Shown: piece after piece, positions 52,960-63,500 of the stretch
Layout of the letters: each line of letters opens with the position of its first letter
Numbering within the stretch: position 1 is the first letter of the stretch
Source: Bathynomus jamesi
Taxonomy: Eukaryota; Arthropoda; Malacostraca; Isopoda; Cirolanidae
Length of the DNA stretch: 64,000 bases
Direction: 5' to 3'
NCBI GenBank assembly: GCA_023014485.1
Contig: JAJOZX010012084.1
Coordinates: 37,654-101,653, forward strand
Program-made: the position numbers and the translations under genes
Notes under the pieces: generated by a model
Told to the model about the DNA's origin: nothing
The model's input: only the letters and a program-made list of their open reading frames with translations
Database searches by the model: none

Positions 52960-54930
52960 CTAGGTGGTGACAGGGGGTACCAAAAAGACCGGGCGGGTGG
53001 GAGGGAGGGCGTACTCAGGGTAGCTGATAAGGGGGGGTCGGGGATGTTGGGGGGGTAGGTACGATGGGGGTGGAAGGAGGTGAACCAGAGTGGTCTCGTG
53101 GAGGGGTGGAGAAAATGGCACCAGAGGCAAGGGCAGATCCAGGAGACTCATGGGCGTGGGCGCAGCCGAGCTTCCCTCGGTCACACCGTGCAGCGCGCCA
53201 GAGCCGCATCCACTGGATCCACTGGGCTGGGTCTCGTCGTACAGGGCGGGTCGTGGATTTCGGCCACTATTGTCAGAGTCTGTGGGGGTAGAACGGTGGG
53301 ACCTACGATGGGGAGAGATGGACATAGTGGGCGTGGTGGGCGGTGTAAGGGTCCGAGCCGTCTTCTTGGTCTTAGGGGAAGAGGGAGAGAGACGTTGGGA
53401 GGCCGGAGGGTCTGGTGACACGCTCCGGCGTCTCCGCCTCGACGGCTTGCTCCGGGCGGCAGGTTCGGGCGTGTACAGGGAGTACTGGGAAGGCAGGGTT
53501 TGAGGTGGCTGGGACCTGGAAACCCTGGTCCCAGACTCCTGGGGGATTCGTGGCAGGTGAGGTGAGGGAAGAAGAGGAACGGTGGGGGGACAGGGGACCG
53601 TCGGGTCCTGCGAGGATTTGCTATGTGGGGAACAGGAAGCAGTGGCTGGGGGGGGTTTCGGCGGCAGGCCAGGGCGGCGTGCCGAGATGATAGAGCCGAG
53701 AGCAGCGGCATAGGACACCCCCGGCCTCACCTCCCGACTCCGCACCCTGTCGCGTGCCTCACGGGGGCTAAGGAAGTCCGTCACCTGTAGGCATCGGACC
53801 TCCTTCTCGAACCTGAAGAAAAGGCATTCTCGGGATGAAGAGGGATGTGCGCCTTCACAGTTCGAGCATTTGGGTGTGTTGGGGCACCTGTCAGGGTGGG
53901 CGAGTCGTCCACAGTGAACACATAATGGATGCGGCTGTCGACAAGCGGAGCTGACGTGTCCGAATTTATTGCATTTGAAGCAACGGGTCGGGTCTGGGAC
54001 GTATGGGCGGATAGAAAACTCGCATGAGGCGCGGTCTCCCATACCCCATACAATACGGTCAGGGGGGATTAGTGAGTTAAAAGTAAGGAGCAGACGTGGG
54101 GTGGGGGAGGGGGTGCCTCCCTGTCGGGATGTGAAACGATAGATCTTAGTAACTCCTTGGGGTGCGAGATCCTCCAGGAGCTCGTTCTCTGCGACCGACA
54201 GTAGGCGGGTGGCGTAAATAGTGCCCTGACTCTGGTTCAGGCGAGGGTGTGGGGAAACGGACACCGAGCATCCAAGGACCTCAGTGATGGAGAGTAGGGC
54301 TTTCGTCTCTGCGGCTGAGCGTGATTTTACGAGGAGGGAGCCATCCCTCTGTGGGCGTACGTCATAGCGGCTGGAGTTGCTGTGGGTTCGGATCGCCTGG
54401 AACGTCCGTTCAGAGTTGTTCGGGAGGGACCCAGATGTAGGCCGAATCACCAGGAATTTGTGGATACTTGGAAGGGAGAGGGAGGCTGTAGAGTCGAAAT
54501 GTACTGGAATATTCAACGGTCGGTAGGACGGCCGTGAATGCCGGCTCCCCCGTCCGCCGCGAGGCTCTCTCCGCGGGGAGGTGGGCTGGCGGCGGGTGAG
54601 GGGGGCATATGGGGAGAGCAAGAAGCCGGGTTGTGGGGGCAAGTCCTCGGTGGAACTTGACTTGCCCGAAGGTGGCTGAAGTGGGCTGGGGCGAGGCCCC
54701 TGCTCTAGAGAGTGTAGGTCCAAGGGCGTAATCGAGGGACGGACTGGGGTCGGCAACGGAAAAGGAGAGTGCAAGCGTTCCGCTTCCACAGGGGGGTCAA
54801 CCCCATTAGGTTGCGGTCTTCCAGTGGTAAAGGACTCGAGGGCCTGGTTGCCCACCACCCGAGTGTTGAGAGAAAGAGTAGTCCGGGAATGAGAAGCAGT
54901 AGTCGTAAGCCGGGGGGGAGAAGTGTCCAT
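52960..54930 (-). CDS. LINE A ORF1, gag-like protein with three zinc knuckles
   Basis: An open frame starting MDTSPPRLTTTASHSR at ATG 54930 (another ATG in frame at 54966), about 656 aa, no stop. Proline- and serine-rich N-terminus, then a compact RRM-like region (residues ~170-310, KFLVIRPTSGSLPNNSERTF and DVRPQRDGSLLVK). Three knuckles in a row follow: CFKCNKFGHVSSAC, CVHCGRLAHPDRC and CSNCEGAHPSSSREC. After them comes a low-complexity Pro/Ser/Arg tail. This is the typical nucleic-acid chaperone of Jockey/R1/I LINEs that packages the RNA. It is intact here, unlike ORF2, and is separated from ORF2 by ~330 bp of GC-rich sequence. Confidence 0.82.
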   Translation of the reverse strand: MDTSPPRLTTTASHSRTTLSLNTRVVGNQALESFTTGRPQPNGVDPPVEAERLHSPFPLPTPVRPSITPLDLHSLEQGPRPSPLQPPSGKSSSTEDLPPQPGFLLSPYAPLTRRQPTSPRREPRGGRGSRHSRPSYRPLNIPVHFDSTASLSLPSIHKFLVIRPTSGSLPNNSERTFQAIRTHSNSSRYDVRPQRDGSLLVKSRSAAETKALLSITEVLGCSVSVSPHPRLNQSQGTIYATRLLSVAENELLEDLAPQGVTKIYRFTSRQGGTPSPTPRLLLTFNSLIPPDRIVWGMGDRASCEFSIRPYVPDPTRCFKCNKFGHVSSACRQPHPLCVHCGRLAHPDRCPNTPKCSNCEGAHPSSSRECLFFRFEKEVRCLQVTDFLSPREARDRVRSREVRPGVSYAAALGSIISARRPGLPPKPPPATASCSPHSKSSQDPTVPCPPTVPLLPSPHLPRIPQESGTRVSRSQPPQTLPSQYSLYTPEPAARSKPSRRRRRSVSPDPPASQRLSPSSPKTKKTARTLTPPTTPTMSISPHRRSHRSTPTDSDNSGRNPRPALYDETQPSGSSGCGSGALHGVTEGSSAAPTPMSLLDLPLPLVPFSPPLHETTLVHLLPPPSYLPPQHPRPPLISYPEYALPPTRPVFLVPPVTT

Positions 54931-55420
54931 AGCTAAACAAAAAAGAACTTCATCCCCCGCGCGCATCCAGCCACCACCGACTCCAACAAGGGAAAGGCGA
55001 AGTGTGGGCACACTTGGTCCCACCGCCGATGGATGTCACGCAGGGGGAGATACACCCGCACCCAGTCCCTGTGCCTGAAAGGCGGCCACTCTCATCCAAC
55101 GCGCGGTGAAAAGTGGCAGGGACAGGGTTTGGGTTTGGTTGGAAAGCGACAAGGGTGCAGGGCAACCACCTCCCACACCCAAGGGCCAAGGAAAGGGTCA
55201 AAATCAAGGTCCAAAGAACAACGCCAAAAAAAAAAAACAGGGAGAAGCCAGAAAGAATGGGTTAAAGGAGAAAGAAAGAAAAAGAAGCAGGAGATCAGCC
55301 GGGTCCCCAAACGGGCCCAATGGTCCACGAGGGCAGAGAAAGCCCTTACACCGAAGAAAGGTGTATTCCCACATTCGCCACAGAGGGACGCGCCCTATAG
55401 CTCCGGACAAAGCAAAGGGA

Positions 55421-55422
55421 TA

Positions 55423-55490
<68 letters not shown>

Positions 55491-55498
55491 CACACACA
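55421..55498. repeat. (TA)n-(CA)n microsatellite
   Basis: Long TA runs with TATTATA and ATAATATA breaks, then CACACACACA running into the mariner end. Confidence 0.95.
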
Positions 55499-56117
55499 CA
55501 GGGTGTCCCATAAGTCCGGCATCATGGGAGAAATTCATATTTTTCTATTTCTACAAACCATAATTCATATTTTTCTCTTTCTACAGTACAGGCCATAATG
55601 TCTGAGAGGAAGGAAGAACGAATCCAGATAATTCTACTCATAGGAAATCGGAGTCAAAGAGAGGCCGCTGCTGAATTTAACAGACTGTATCCAGACCGCG
55701 AGCCAATAACACAGAGTTGTGTTAGCAGACTTGTTGCAAAGTTTAAGGAAACAGGTTCCATAGAAGATAAACCACGCAGTGGACCTTCAAGGAGGTCCAC
55801 TGACGATGATACAGCGACTGCTATCCTGGCTCATTTTAACAGAAGTCCCAATAAGTCTCTTCGGCGATTGTCCGCCGAGACAGGAGTGTCGAAAAGTAGC
55901 ATCCATCGCATTCTTCAGGCTCACAAATGGCATCCATATAAACTTCAGATCCTACAGAAATTAAGCGATGATGATTCCGACCGGCGGATGGAATTTTGTG
56001 AATGGGCTACGGAACAATAAAACAATGGTGGACATATTGAGCACGTTCTGTAAATAAAAGCTCTTGTTTTGCCTTTTTTTTTATTTTTTTCTATGATGCC
56101 GGACTTATGGGACACCC

Positions 56118-56119
<2 letters not shown>
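55499..56119 (+). mobile_element. Mariner-type element reduced to its DNA-binding half
   Basis: Ends CAGGGTGTCCCATAAGTCCGG and (inward from the right) CAGGGTGTCCCATAAGTCC are inverted repeats of ~30 bp. TA follows on the right; on the left CA of the microsatellite stands in place of TA. The element is 621 bp with an in-frame internal deletion removing the catalytic domain. Confidence 0.88.
55598..56020 (+). CDS. Mariner transposase DNA-binding domain only (140 aa)
   Basis: ATG 55598 to TAA 56018-56020. Two helix-turn-helix units: residues ~5-60 (QIILLIGNRSQREAAAEFN, then SVSRLVAKFKETGSIEDK with RSGPSRRST linker) and ~75-115 (NKSLRRLSAETGVSKSSIHR, then ILQAHKWHPYK). It ends MEFCEWATEQ, just where the catalytic domain (normally FTDE...) should begin. 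After the stop the same frame continues NNGGHIEHVL to a second stop at 56051-56053, the normal C-terminus of this group. The deletion therefore joined HTH to tail in frame. It lacks all catalytic Asp, so it could only bind its own ends. Confidence 0.85.
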   Translation: MSERKEERIQIILLIGNRSQREAAAEFNRLYPDREPITQSCVSRLVAKFKETGSIEDKPRSGPSRRSTDDDTATAILAHFNRSPNKSLRRLSAETGVSKSSIHRILQAHKWHPYKLQILQKLSDDDSDRRMEFCEWATEQ

Positions 56120-56124
<5 letters not shown>

Positions 56125-56163
<39 letters not shown>

Positions 56164-56240
56164 TATATGTGTGTGTGTGCGTATGTGTGCGTATGTGTGC
56201 GTGCGTGTGTGTGTGTGTGTGCGTGCGTGCGTGCTTGTAC
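56125..56240. repeat. (TA)n and (TG)n microsatellite
   Basis: (TA)n to about 56153, then CACACACATATATGTGTG and TGTGCGTATG-type repeats to 56235. Confidence 0.95.
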
Positions 56241-57388
56241 CCTGTGGTGAATGGACGTGCTGTCTCTCTCTATTTAACACCCAAATTTGAAGGGAAAAAG
56301 TACTCGGCGGTTTATTCTGTTTACAGCCGAAAGTGTATAAAGTATCAGTGAATCCGTGCATATTGTTATTTTATTTATTTGTGGGTTCAAAATCCCAGCT
56401 GAGCCGTGAACGGCCAAATTCTAAAGGGCCAGTTCTACCTACAGCCGAAGTTAAGCTAAAATTAAAACTTACGGACTTGAGATTCTATTAGGTCCTACCT
56501 CAGGGTTGCTGACTCGATGTGGCCTACCTTAGGCTTTAGTTGTATGAATTTAAGATAAAAACAAAAGGGGTACTATTTATGGTCTTCTTCTCAACCTTGC
56601 AAGAACAACGCAACCTGGACTATTGCACGATGCAACAATCTTGTATCTAAACAACCAAACTGAATTGCAAGAGAGCTCTCTATCAGACCACACCCTGTAC
56701 GTACGACATCCCACAAACGAGTAGAAAGGACGCGCAGCGCCCCAAAATGATGCCACCTGAGAGCTCAAACAATGCTAGCTCTAAATTAAGTGAATTTTTC
56801 ACTAACCTTACAATTATGAGATGGATATATATACACACCTTAACTTAATATATGCAAGCAATGCTGCATCAATCAGCTTAGTCATCATATCGCCTTGGGA
56901 CAACAAGGGTTCTTCCTCTTCTAGATTTTCTAACACATATAATATATAAAGTGAAATTCATTAAAACTAAGAAAGTGCAATACAGTTTACATAATTTATC
57001 ACCAGTTTTAACATATATATTCAAAACGAAATACGGTTGGCATTCGAGAAAGTTTGAAACAAGGGAGGAAAAAGGTCATAAAACGCAAAGGTCAGAAAAC
57101 CCTCGAAAAACCCTCGACCATCGAAAGGAAAGAAATAGAAATAAAAATAAATAACTAAAGAATGAATTTGTGTGGGTATTTCTCTTAACGTTAATAAAGG
57201 AATAGTATGGCTATGGGTCCAAATTCACTTAATTTGTAATTTGGGTAATCTGGAAACAACGGAAAACTCGGCGATTAGATATGATTTCTGTCAATGACTG
57301 CATGACTATCTGCATGAATTGGAATGATAGGGAAATAACTCGTGTCTCGAACGCGAAACACGTCGTGGGGGATCAAATTTCTATGTGG
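56241..57388. other. No gene recognised
   Basis: Low-complexity AT-rich stretches with one unremarkable lysine-rich open frame (56951-57154). No LINE motif; the CCCH LINE's shared 5' block starts only at about 57395. Confidence 0.5.
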
Positions 57389-57431
57389 CGCATGTACACA
57401 GACGGTAAATTCATTCGCGGTCTTTAAAGAA

Positions 57432-58282
57432 ATGGAGATAGCAGACTCGAATGTTACAGAAAAGAATGAAATAATGGGGACACAAGGGTCCGGAATTGTC
57501 CCAACGAAAAACCGGGTGGGAGAGAGAGAGGACGAAATAACGAATAACAGCATAATAACGAACAATAATTTAATAACGAATAACAATATAATAACGGAAG
57601 GAAGACATAGATAAAAGAAAAGAAATAAGTAAAAGTTGCGAAGTAGTCAAACGGTCCAACGAGCGAAATGATAAAAAGATAACTAAAAACGTAGAAAATA
57701 AGCAGCCAAAGAGAAATAATGATAATACCAAAATTAAGAACTTTGAAAATAATAAAAAAAAAAAGAAGTAGAAGCGTAGAAAATATCGTATGTAAATACT
57801 ACGCGAAAGGGAACTGCAGATATCGGGATGGGCAATGCATATATGCACATCCCACATTATGCAACACGCATTACACAAGTGGATACTGCAAATTTGATAA
57901 GAAATGCAAGTTCCACCATCTTACGGTCTGCAACACCTATGCAAGATATGGGAGTTGCAAATACGGAAAAAAATGCCGTTACCACCACCCTCAAAGGAAA
58001 GCAACGAGTGAACAGGAAAAACGAACATCAAAGAAGAGTGCCAATTTTTTAGATGCAGCCAACACAATCCAGCTGCTAAGTACTATCCAGCAATTACAAA
58101 ACCAGCTGACAAATATAGGAATCAGAGAGCCGGACAGAAGGCACGCATGCGTTATCGGGACAAAAGGTACCGACAAAGATAAAAAGAGGAAAATTCTCGG
58201 AGAACCACAAGGCAACGAAACGGGCACCCCCATTGGAAAACAAATCAGAACCACCTGTATGCGAAAACGAAAGAAAAAATAA
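57432..58282 (+). pseudogene. LINE C ORF1 with three CCCH zinc fingers
   Basis: The start is MEIADSNVTEKNEIMGTQGS at 57432. Frames change near 57605 and in the A10 run at about 57753-57762; the last frame gives three fingers in tandem. They are CKYYAKGNCRYRDGQCIYAH (C-x7-C-x6-C-x3-H), CNTHYTSGYCKFDKKCKFHH and CNTYARYGSCKYGKKCRYHH (both C-x8-C-x5-C-x3-H). A helical stretch (AANTIQLLSTIQQLQNQLTN, possible coiled coil) and a Lys/Arg-rich tail follow. CCCH fingers usually bind RNA, so this probably replaces the CCHC knuckles used by other LINE ORF1 proteins. Two frameshifts make this copy non-functional. Confidence 0.82.
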
Positions 58283-60529
58283 AAATAATCCTAGCGAACA
58301 TTCAGGGCCTTAAATCAAACCATTCCCCGAGCAAAGTTTTATACCTGAAAGGACTCATGCAAGAAGCCGGAGCAGACTTTGCATGCCTCACGGAAATTCA
58401 TCTAAAGGACTACCAGGCGAACTGTGAAAATTGTGAGTCCTGTATTGACAAAAAAGAAATACAAATTGACAACTATAACATACTCCGAGCCGACAGAACA
58501 GTGAGACGTAAAGGAGGATGTGCTATTTACACACGCGAAAGGCATATGGCAGAAATGACTAAGTATCTCAAACAGCTACGTAGAATGTGTAGCAGCAAAA
58601 GTTTAAAAATTAAATATGGTACTAACTGTAATGTACAGACCCCCAAACACGCCAACCTCAAAATTTTCAGATTCCATTAAAGAGGTAAGAAACTGGGTAA
58701 AAGACCTACACTCTCCAACCCCAAATATTTTTCTCTGTGGTGATTTTAATTTCCCATTCATGAAATATGAAAGGATAGGAAAAAAATATGTATACACCAG
58801 GACAAGGGGGGGACACGCGAGAAGACCAGGAGCAGGTAAAAATGCTACTAGCTCTAGCTGATGAATTTATGTTAACGCAAGAAATAACAGAAAACACAAG
58901 AAAAAACAACTGCCTAGATTTGGTATTCACAAATAAAGGTAATCTACTTGATAATGTAGAAATATCCCCAACTATGATATCGGACCACATCATCATTGAA
59001 ATAACTAATATAAAGGCAACAGGAAAGGAAAGAACACGCACAACAGAAAGAAGCAAATTCGAAATTTTTTATTTTCACTCTAAATCTATAAACTGGGAAG
59101 ATGTGACATCCAGCATGGAAGTAATAGATTAGAAAACCATTTTCGAGGCCAAGACAATGGAAGAGATGCTAATGACGTTAGAAATTGTGGAAAAACATGT
59201 CCCAAAAATACAACAAAGAGGAAAGAGAAGCAGGTTCGAGAGACAAAAGAGGGCATTGTTTCGAAAGAGAAAAAGAGTGACTGCAAAAATAAGTAACTGT
59301 AAAGATATCAGAAAAATATTAAATGATAAACTGCAAAGCATCGATGACGTCATGCAGGAACTAATCCAGAAGCATACAGAAACAGAAGAATACGACGCTA
59401 TAGAAGCGATAAAGGCTAACTCAAAGTATTTCTATAATTTCGCAAAAAGAAAGTCGAAAAACCATGAGACCATCGGACCTTTAAAAAACGAGAACAGTGC
59501 TTTATCTGATGATCTAACAGAAGTAGCTGAAATACTAAGAGCTCAATACGAATCATCTTTCAGTATCCCAAAAACTGAAAGTGATATGCGATAGAAACGC
59601 GTTCTTTGAAGAACTACTACAAGGGAAAAGTATAACGGACTTCGACTTCACGACAGATGATATTACACAAGCTATAGGGAAACTAAAAGTACACTCAGCG
59701 GCAGGACCGGACAAATGGAATGCCACACTGATCAAAAATGCAAGAATGCAATCGCTGAGCCCCTATATTGGATATGGAGACGATCGCTAGACACGGGAGA
59801 AATACGGGCATCCTGAAGAGAACGAACATAGATCCAATATATAAAGAGGTAGATCGATCCGAGGCCCAAAAACACTCTTGCCCAGTGTTGCTTACATCTC
59901 ATCTCACTAAAATATTTGAAAGAATAGTTAGATTGAAAATCTATGACTTTTGGAAACTCGGAAAAAATTAAGTGATAACCAACATGGATTCGGGTCAGGC
60001 AGATCATGCTTATTACAACTAATGGAACACAACAACATTATTGATACACTTTAAAGTAATGAAAACTTCATACACAGACTTTGCCAAGGCGTTCGACAAG
60101 TGTAACCATGGAATCATAATACAAACTGAAATAAATGGGAATAACAGAAAAAGTAGGGAAATGGGTATATAATTTCCTTAGTGAGCTGTGGCAAGTCGTT
60201 ACAGTTCAAGGAATATCATCTTCAGAATCAGAGGTCCTCAGCTCAGAATCAGAGGTCCTCAGCTCAGAATCAGAGGTCCTCAGCTCAGTATCACAAGGAA
60301 CAGTATCAGCTTCGTTACTCTTCATAATCATGCTAACTGACAGATGAGAACGTTACCAGGGACAGCACAGAAACATCCTTTGCCGATCATAAAGATTAGT
60401 AGAAAAATAAGAGACCCAGAAGATATAACATCTCTACAAACAGACATGACCAGAATCTATAAGTGGTCGGAAGACAATATGAAATTTAATACTGAGAAAT
60501 TTGAACTGTTAAGGTACAGAAAAAGGTAG
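58258..60529 (+). pseudogene. LINE C ORF2: endonuclease and reverse transcriptase, decayed
   Basis: Overlaps the end of ORF1. EN: KIILANIQGLKSN, ADFACLTEIHLKD, CAIYTRERH, LCGDFNFPFM, NNCLDLVFTN and SDHIIIEITN. RT: KVHSAAGPDKWNATLIK, TSHLTKIFERIVRLKIYDFW, DNQHGFGSGRSCLLQLME and SVSQGTVSASLLFIIML (normally VPQGSVLGPLLF). YADD is not readable (SFADHKD near 60380). A 24-bp repeat (TCAGAATCAGAGGTCCTCAG) is present three times at about 60220-60285. At least six frameshifts and several stops; a dead copy. Confidence 0.78.
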
Positions 60530-60541
60530 GACCTGAACATC

Positions 60542-63500
60542 ATTTTTTTTTTTTTTCCTTCTCTGATTTACCGCCGATTCGTACCTAAAAGGAGCGGTAC
60601 ATATCTCGGCGAGGCATTGAGTGGGTGATGTTACTGTGCTGGGGGTGGTAGATTAGGGGAGTGAGTAAGGGTCAGTCGCTGGATAGTGGGTAGGAGGGGT
60701 ACGGTTTTAGATGCGATGGAGCAGCTGGGAGTGAGTAAGGAAGAGGAGAATCGCTTCCGTTGAAAAATGGGGGCCGTCGGCGAGTATGGATCGTAGGCGG
60801 TCGGGTATGGGATCTTCGGCCGAGAGAGGGAAACACCTGCGACGAAGAGCAGACAACTTTGGGCATTCTACCAGGAGGTGTATGACAGTGATAGGGGTAT
60901 GGCAGGTAGGGCAAAGCGGGGCTGGCGATTTCGCCATAAGGTGTCCGTGGGTGATGCGGGTGTGGCCTAGGCGAAGACGGGCTAGGATTACTTCCTTATG
61001 GCAGGACCGGTGGAATGAGGAGGCCGAGTATCCTATTTGTGGCTTGATCGTGTGGAGTTTATTTTGTGTGGCCTGGTCCCATTCCCGCTGCCATATGGAG
61101 CGGAAGTGGGAGCGGAAAGTCGGGAAGAAGTCGGAGAAGGGGAGGGGTCGGGAGGAGGCCGGCAGTGAGCAGGCCGTCTTTGCTGTGCGATCCGCCGCCT
61201 CGTTACCCTGGATGCCGACATGAGCCGGGACCCAGCAGAAGGCGATTGTCTTGTGTTGGAAGGTCGTTAGAAAGTGGAAGGTTTGCTGGATGGTACAGAC
61301 GAGCGGGTGGGGAAGTTAAATCTTTCCAGGGAGAGGAGTGCACTTTGGAATCCGAATAAATGACGAAGGAGCTGGCAGAGTGGGTGCGCACAATATCGAG
61401 GGCCTCCGTAATGGCGAAAAGTTCCGCCGAAAAAACGGAGGCCTCGCGGGGCAGGCCGACGCCCCGGGAAAGCGGCTGGGACAGAATCACCGCTGAGGAG
61501 GCCACACCGGCTTCCGAACGGGAACCATCTGTGTAAATAGCGACTGCGTCCGGGTGTTGGGTTGCGTGTTCGCGGAAGAGTGACCTGTATATCATGGCGC
61601 TCGTGGTAGTCTTCGGCAGGGCACACAGATCTTTGCAAAACGTGATAGGGGTGAGGATCCAAGGGGGGTAGATGCTGAATGAGATGGGGATAACTGAGGG
61701 GGTGGGCATGTTGAAAAGATCAAGGAAAGAGCGGACCGCCTCAGTGAAGTGCCAGCTCCGTCCCTGAGGTGGTAGTTCTGAAACCTCCTTGCCCAGAAGC
61801 GAAGGAGGTAGCCTCTGTGCACGGAGGTATGTCTTCATGAGGAGAAGACCCCGTCGGAAGGCGAGAGGGGGATGATCGCATTCCACATGGAGGCTGGAGG
61901 CTGGGGAGGAGCGGAAGGCACCGGTGGTGAGGCGGAGGCCTCTATTAAGTACCGGGTCCAGGATACGGAGGCGGGCGGTGGAGGCTGAACCGTAAACTGC
62001 ACTACCATAGTCCAGCTTCGACTGCACTATGGAAGTGTAAAGGCGAAGAAGAGAGCGTCGATCTGCACCGCATGTGGTGTGAGAGAGGTGATCCAGGAGA
62101 GCGAGGGGGCGTTGAAGGGATTGCTTTAGGTGCTTGAGATGGGGAACCCAATTGAGCCGTCGGTCTAGGGTCATGCCCAGAAAACGCGTGGAGGGTACCA
62201 CCTCAAGAGGCCTGCCGTATAATGTGACAGAGGGTAGAGGAAGGGTTGTGGGTCTTCGTCTACTGAAGACCATACACTTGGACTTAGGGATGGAAAGGCG
62301 GAAACCCACCCACGTCGCCCACCTTTCCACCCGGTAGATGGCGAGCTGCATCTGTCGTTGGACAACAGACGGTTCTCGCCCTGCGAAGTAGATTGCAAGG
62401 TCATCCGCGTAAATGGAAGAGCGGATGGTGGGTGGAAGACATTGTGAGACCGTGTTCATCACGAAGGAGAAGCAGAGAACACTGAGGATGCTTCCCTGTG
62501 GGACCCCGTCCTCCTGCACAAAGGCATCAGAGAGGACTGAGCCCACCCGGACTTTAAAGGTCCGGGAAGAGAGGAAGCCCCTGATGAAGATCGGCATGGC
62601 TCCGACGAGGCACAGATGTCGGAGCTGACCGAGGATCATTGCTCGACGGGTGGTGTCATAGGCCTTCTGGATGTCAACAAAAATTGACAGTACGAACTGT
62701 CCATTGTCGAAGGCATCCTGTATGTCTCGGCTGAGAAGCAGGAGGGGATCAGTGGTGGAGCGGAATTGTCTGAAGCCGGACTGGGTAGACGGGAAGGAAT
62801 TGCTATGTTCAAGGACGAACGATAATCGCGTAGCAACCATTTTCTCGAGGATCTTGCAGGCACAACACGTCAGGGCGATTGGTCTGTAGTTTGTGGGGTC
62901 CAGGGAATCTTTGCCGGGTTTGGGGATAGGGATGACGTAGGCCTCCTTCCACCTGGAGGGGAAGGCGCCCTCTATCCATATACGATTGTATAGATCTAGC
63001 AGGAAAATTTGTAAGGTAGAGTCAATGTGCTGGAGCATGCTGTACGGAATACCGTCCGGACCGGGACAAGAGGCTCGTCGAGAGGCCAGTGCCGCCTGTA
63101 GTTCACGCATGGTAAACAATCGGTTGTAGGTGCTGTCTATGGACGGTGGAGAGGTGCTATCGTCGGGGGCGGGTATGGAATTGGCTGCAGAGGAAGAAAC
63201 GGCGGCGAAGGTAGAAGCAAGGTGGTCTGCCACCGACTTGGGTTCACATAGGAATACGTCGTTAGTCCGGAGGACCGGGGGTCGGGAGGGGACATGTCGC
63301 CTCTCGACACCCCGCACCTTCTTCCAGATGGTAGCCGAAGGTGTGTTGGCGGTGATGCCGGACACAAAGGCACGCCAAGAGGCTCGGCGCGCTGTTCATT
63401 GTGCGGCGGCGATGGCCCTGACCCGCTGCATCTCCGTGAGACGGATGGGGAGTCGCGTCCGGTAGAAGCGCCGAGTTGCCTTCTTCTTGGCGCGCACGGC

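Larger units (their letters stand above)
48798..55420 (-). mobile_element. LINE A copy A: two ORFs, poly(A), near full length
   Basis: Read leftwards: a GC-rich 5' UTR (about 55420-54930), ORF1 (54930-52960), ORF2 (52625-48887), a 3' UTR and poly(A) (T-run about 48798-48818). (TA)n lies on both outer sides, hiding target duplications. ORF2 carries endonuclease, RT, RNase H and a Cys-His tail, so it belongs to the RNase H-bearing Jockey/I/R1 assemblage; I cannot fix the clade. Copy B at 60542-64000 is very similar, showing recent activity. Confidence 0.85.
57395..60541 (+). mobile_element. LINE C: CCCH-finger ORF1 plus EN/RT ORF2, interrupted at 60542
   Basis: The start is defined by GTACACAGACGG shared with 31301-31690. 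ORF1 is 57432-58282 and ORF2 about 58258-60529, both on the plus strand and broken by frameshifts. The right end is cut by a second LINE's poly(A)-side at 60542. The endonuclease contains the block copied at 27998-28072. Confidence 0.8.

Noticed and set aside
52642..53503. Plus-strand ORFs over LINE A ORF1
   Set aside because: GC-rich shadow frames of the Pro/Arg-rich ORF1 on the minus strand.
56951..57154. 67-codon ORF before LINE C
   Set aside because: Low complexity, outside the block shared with the other LINE C copy, no motif.
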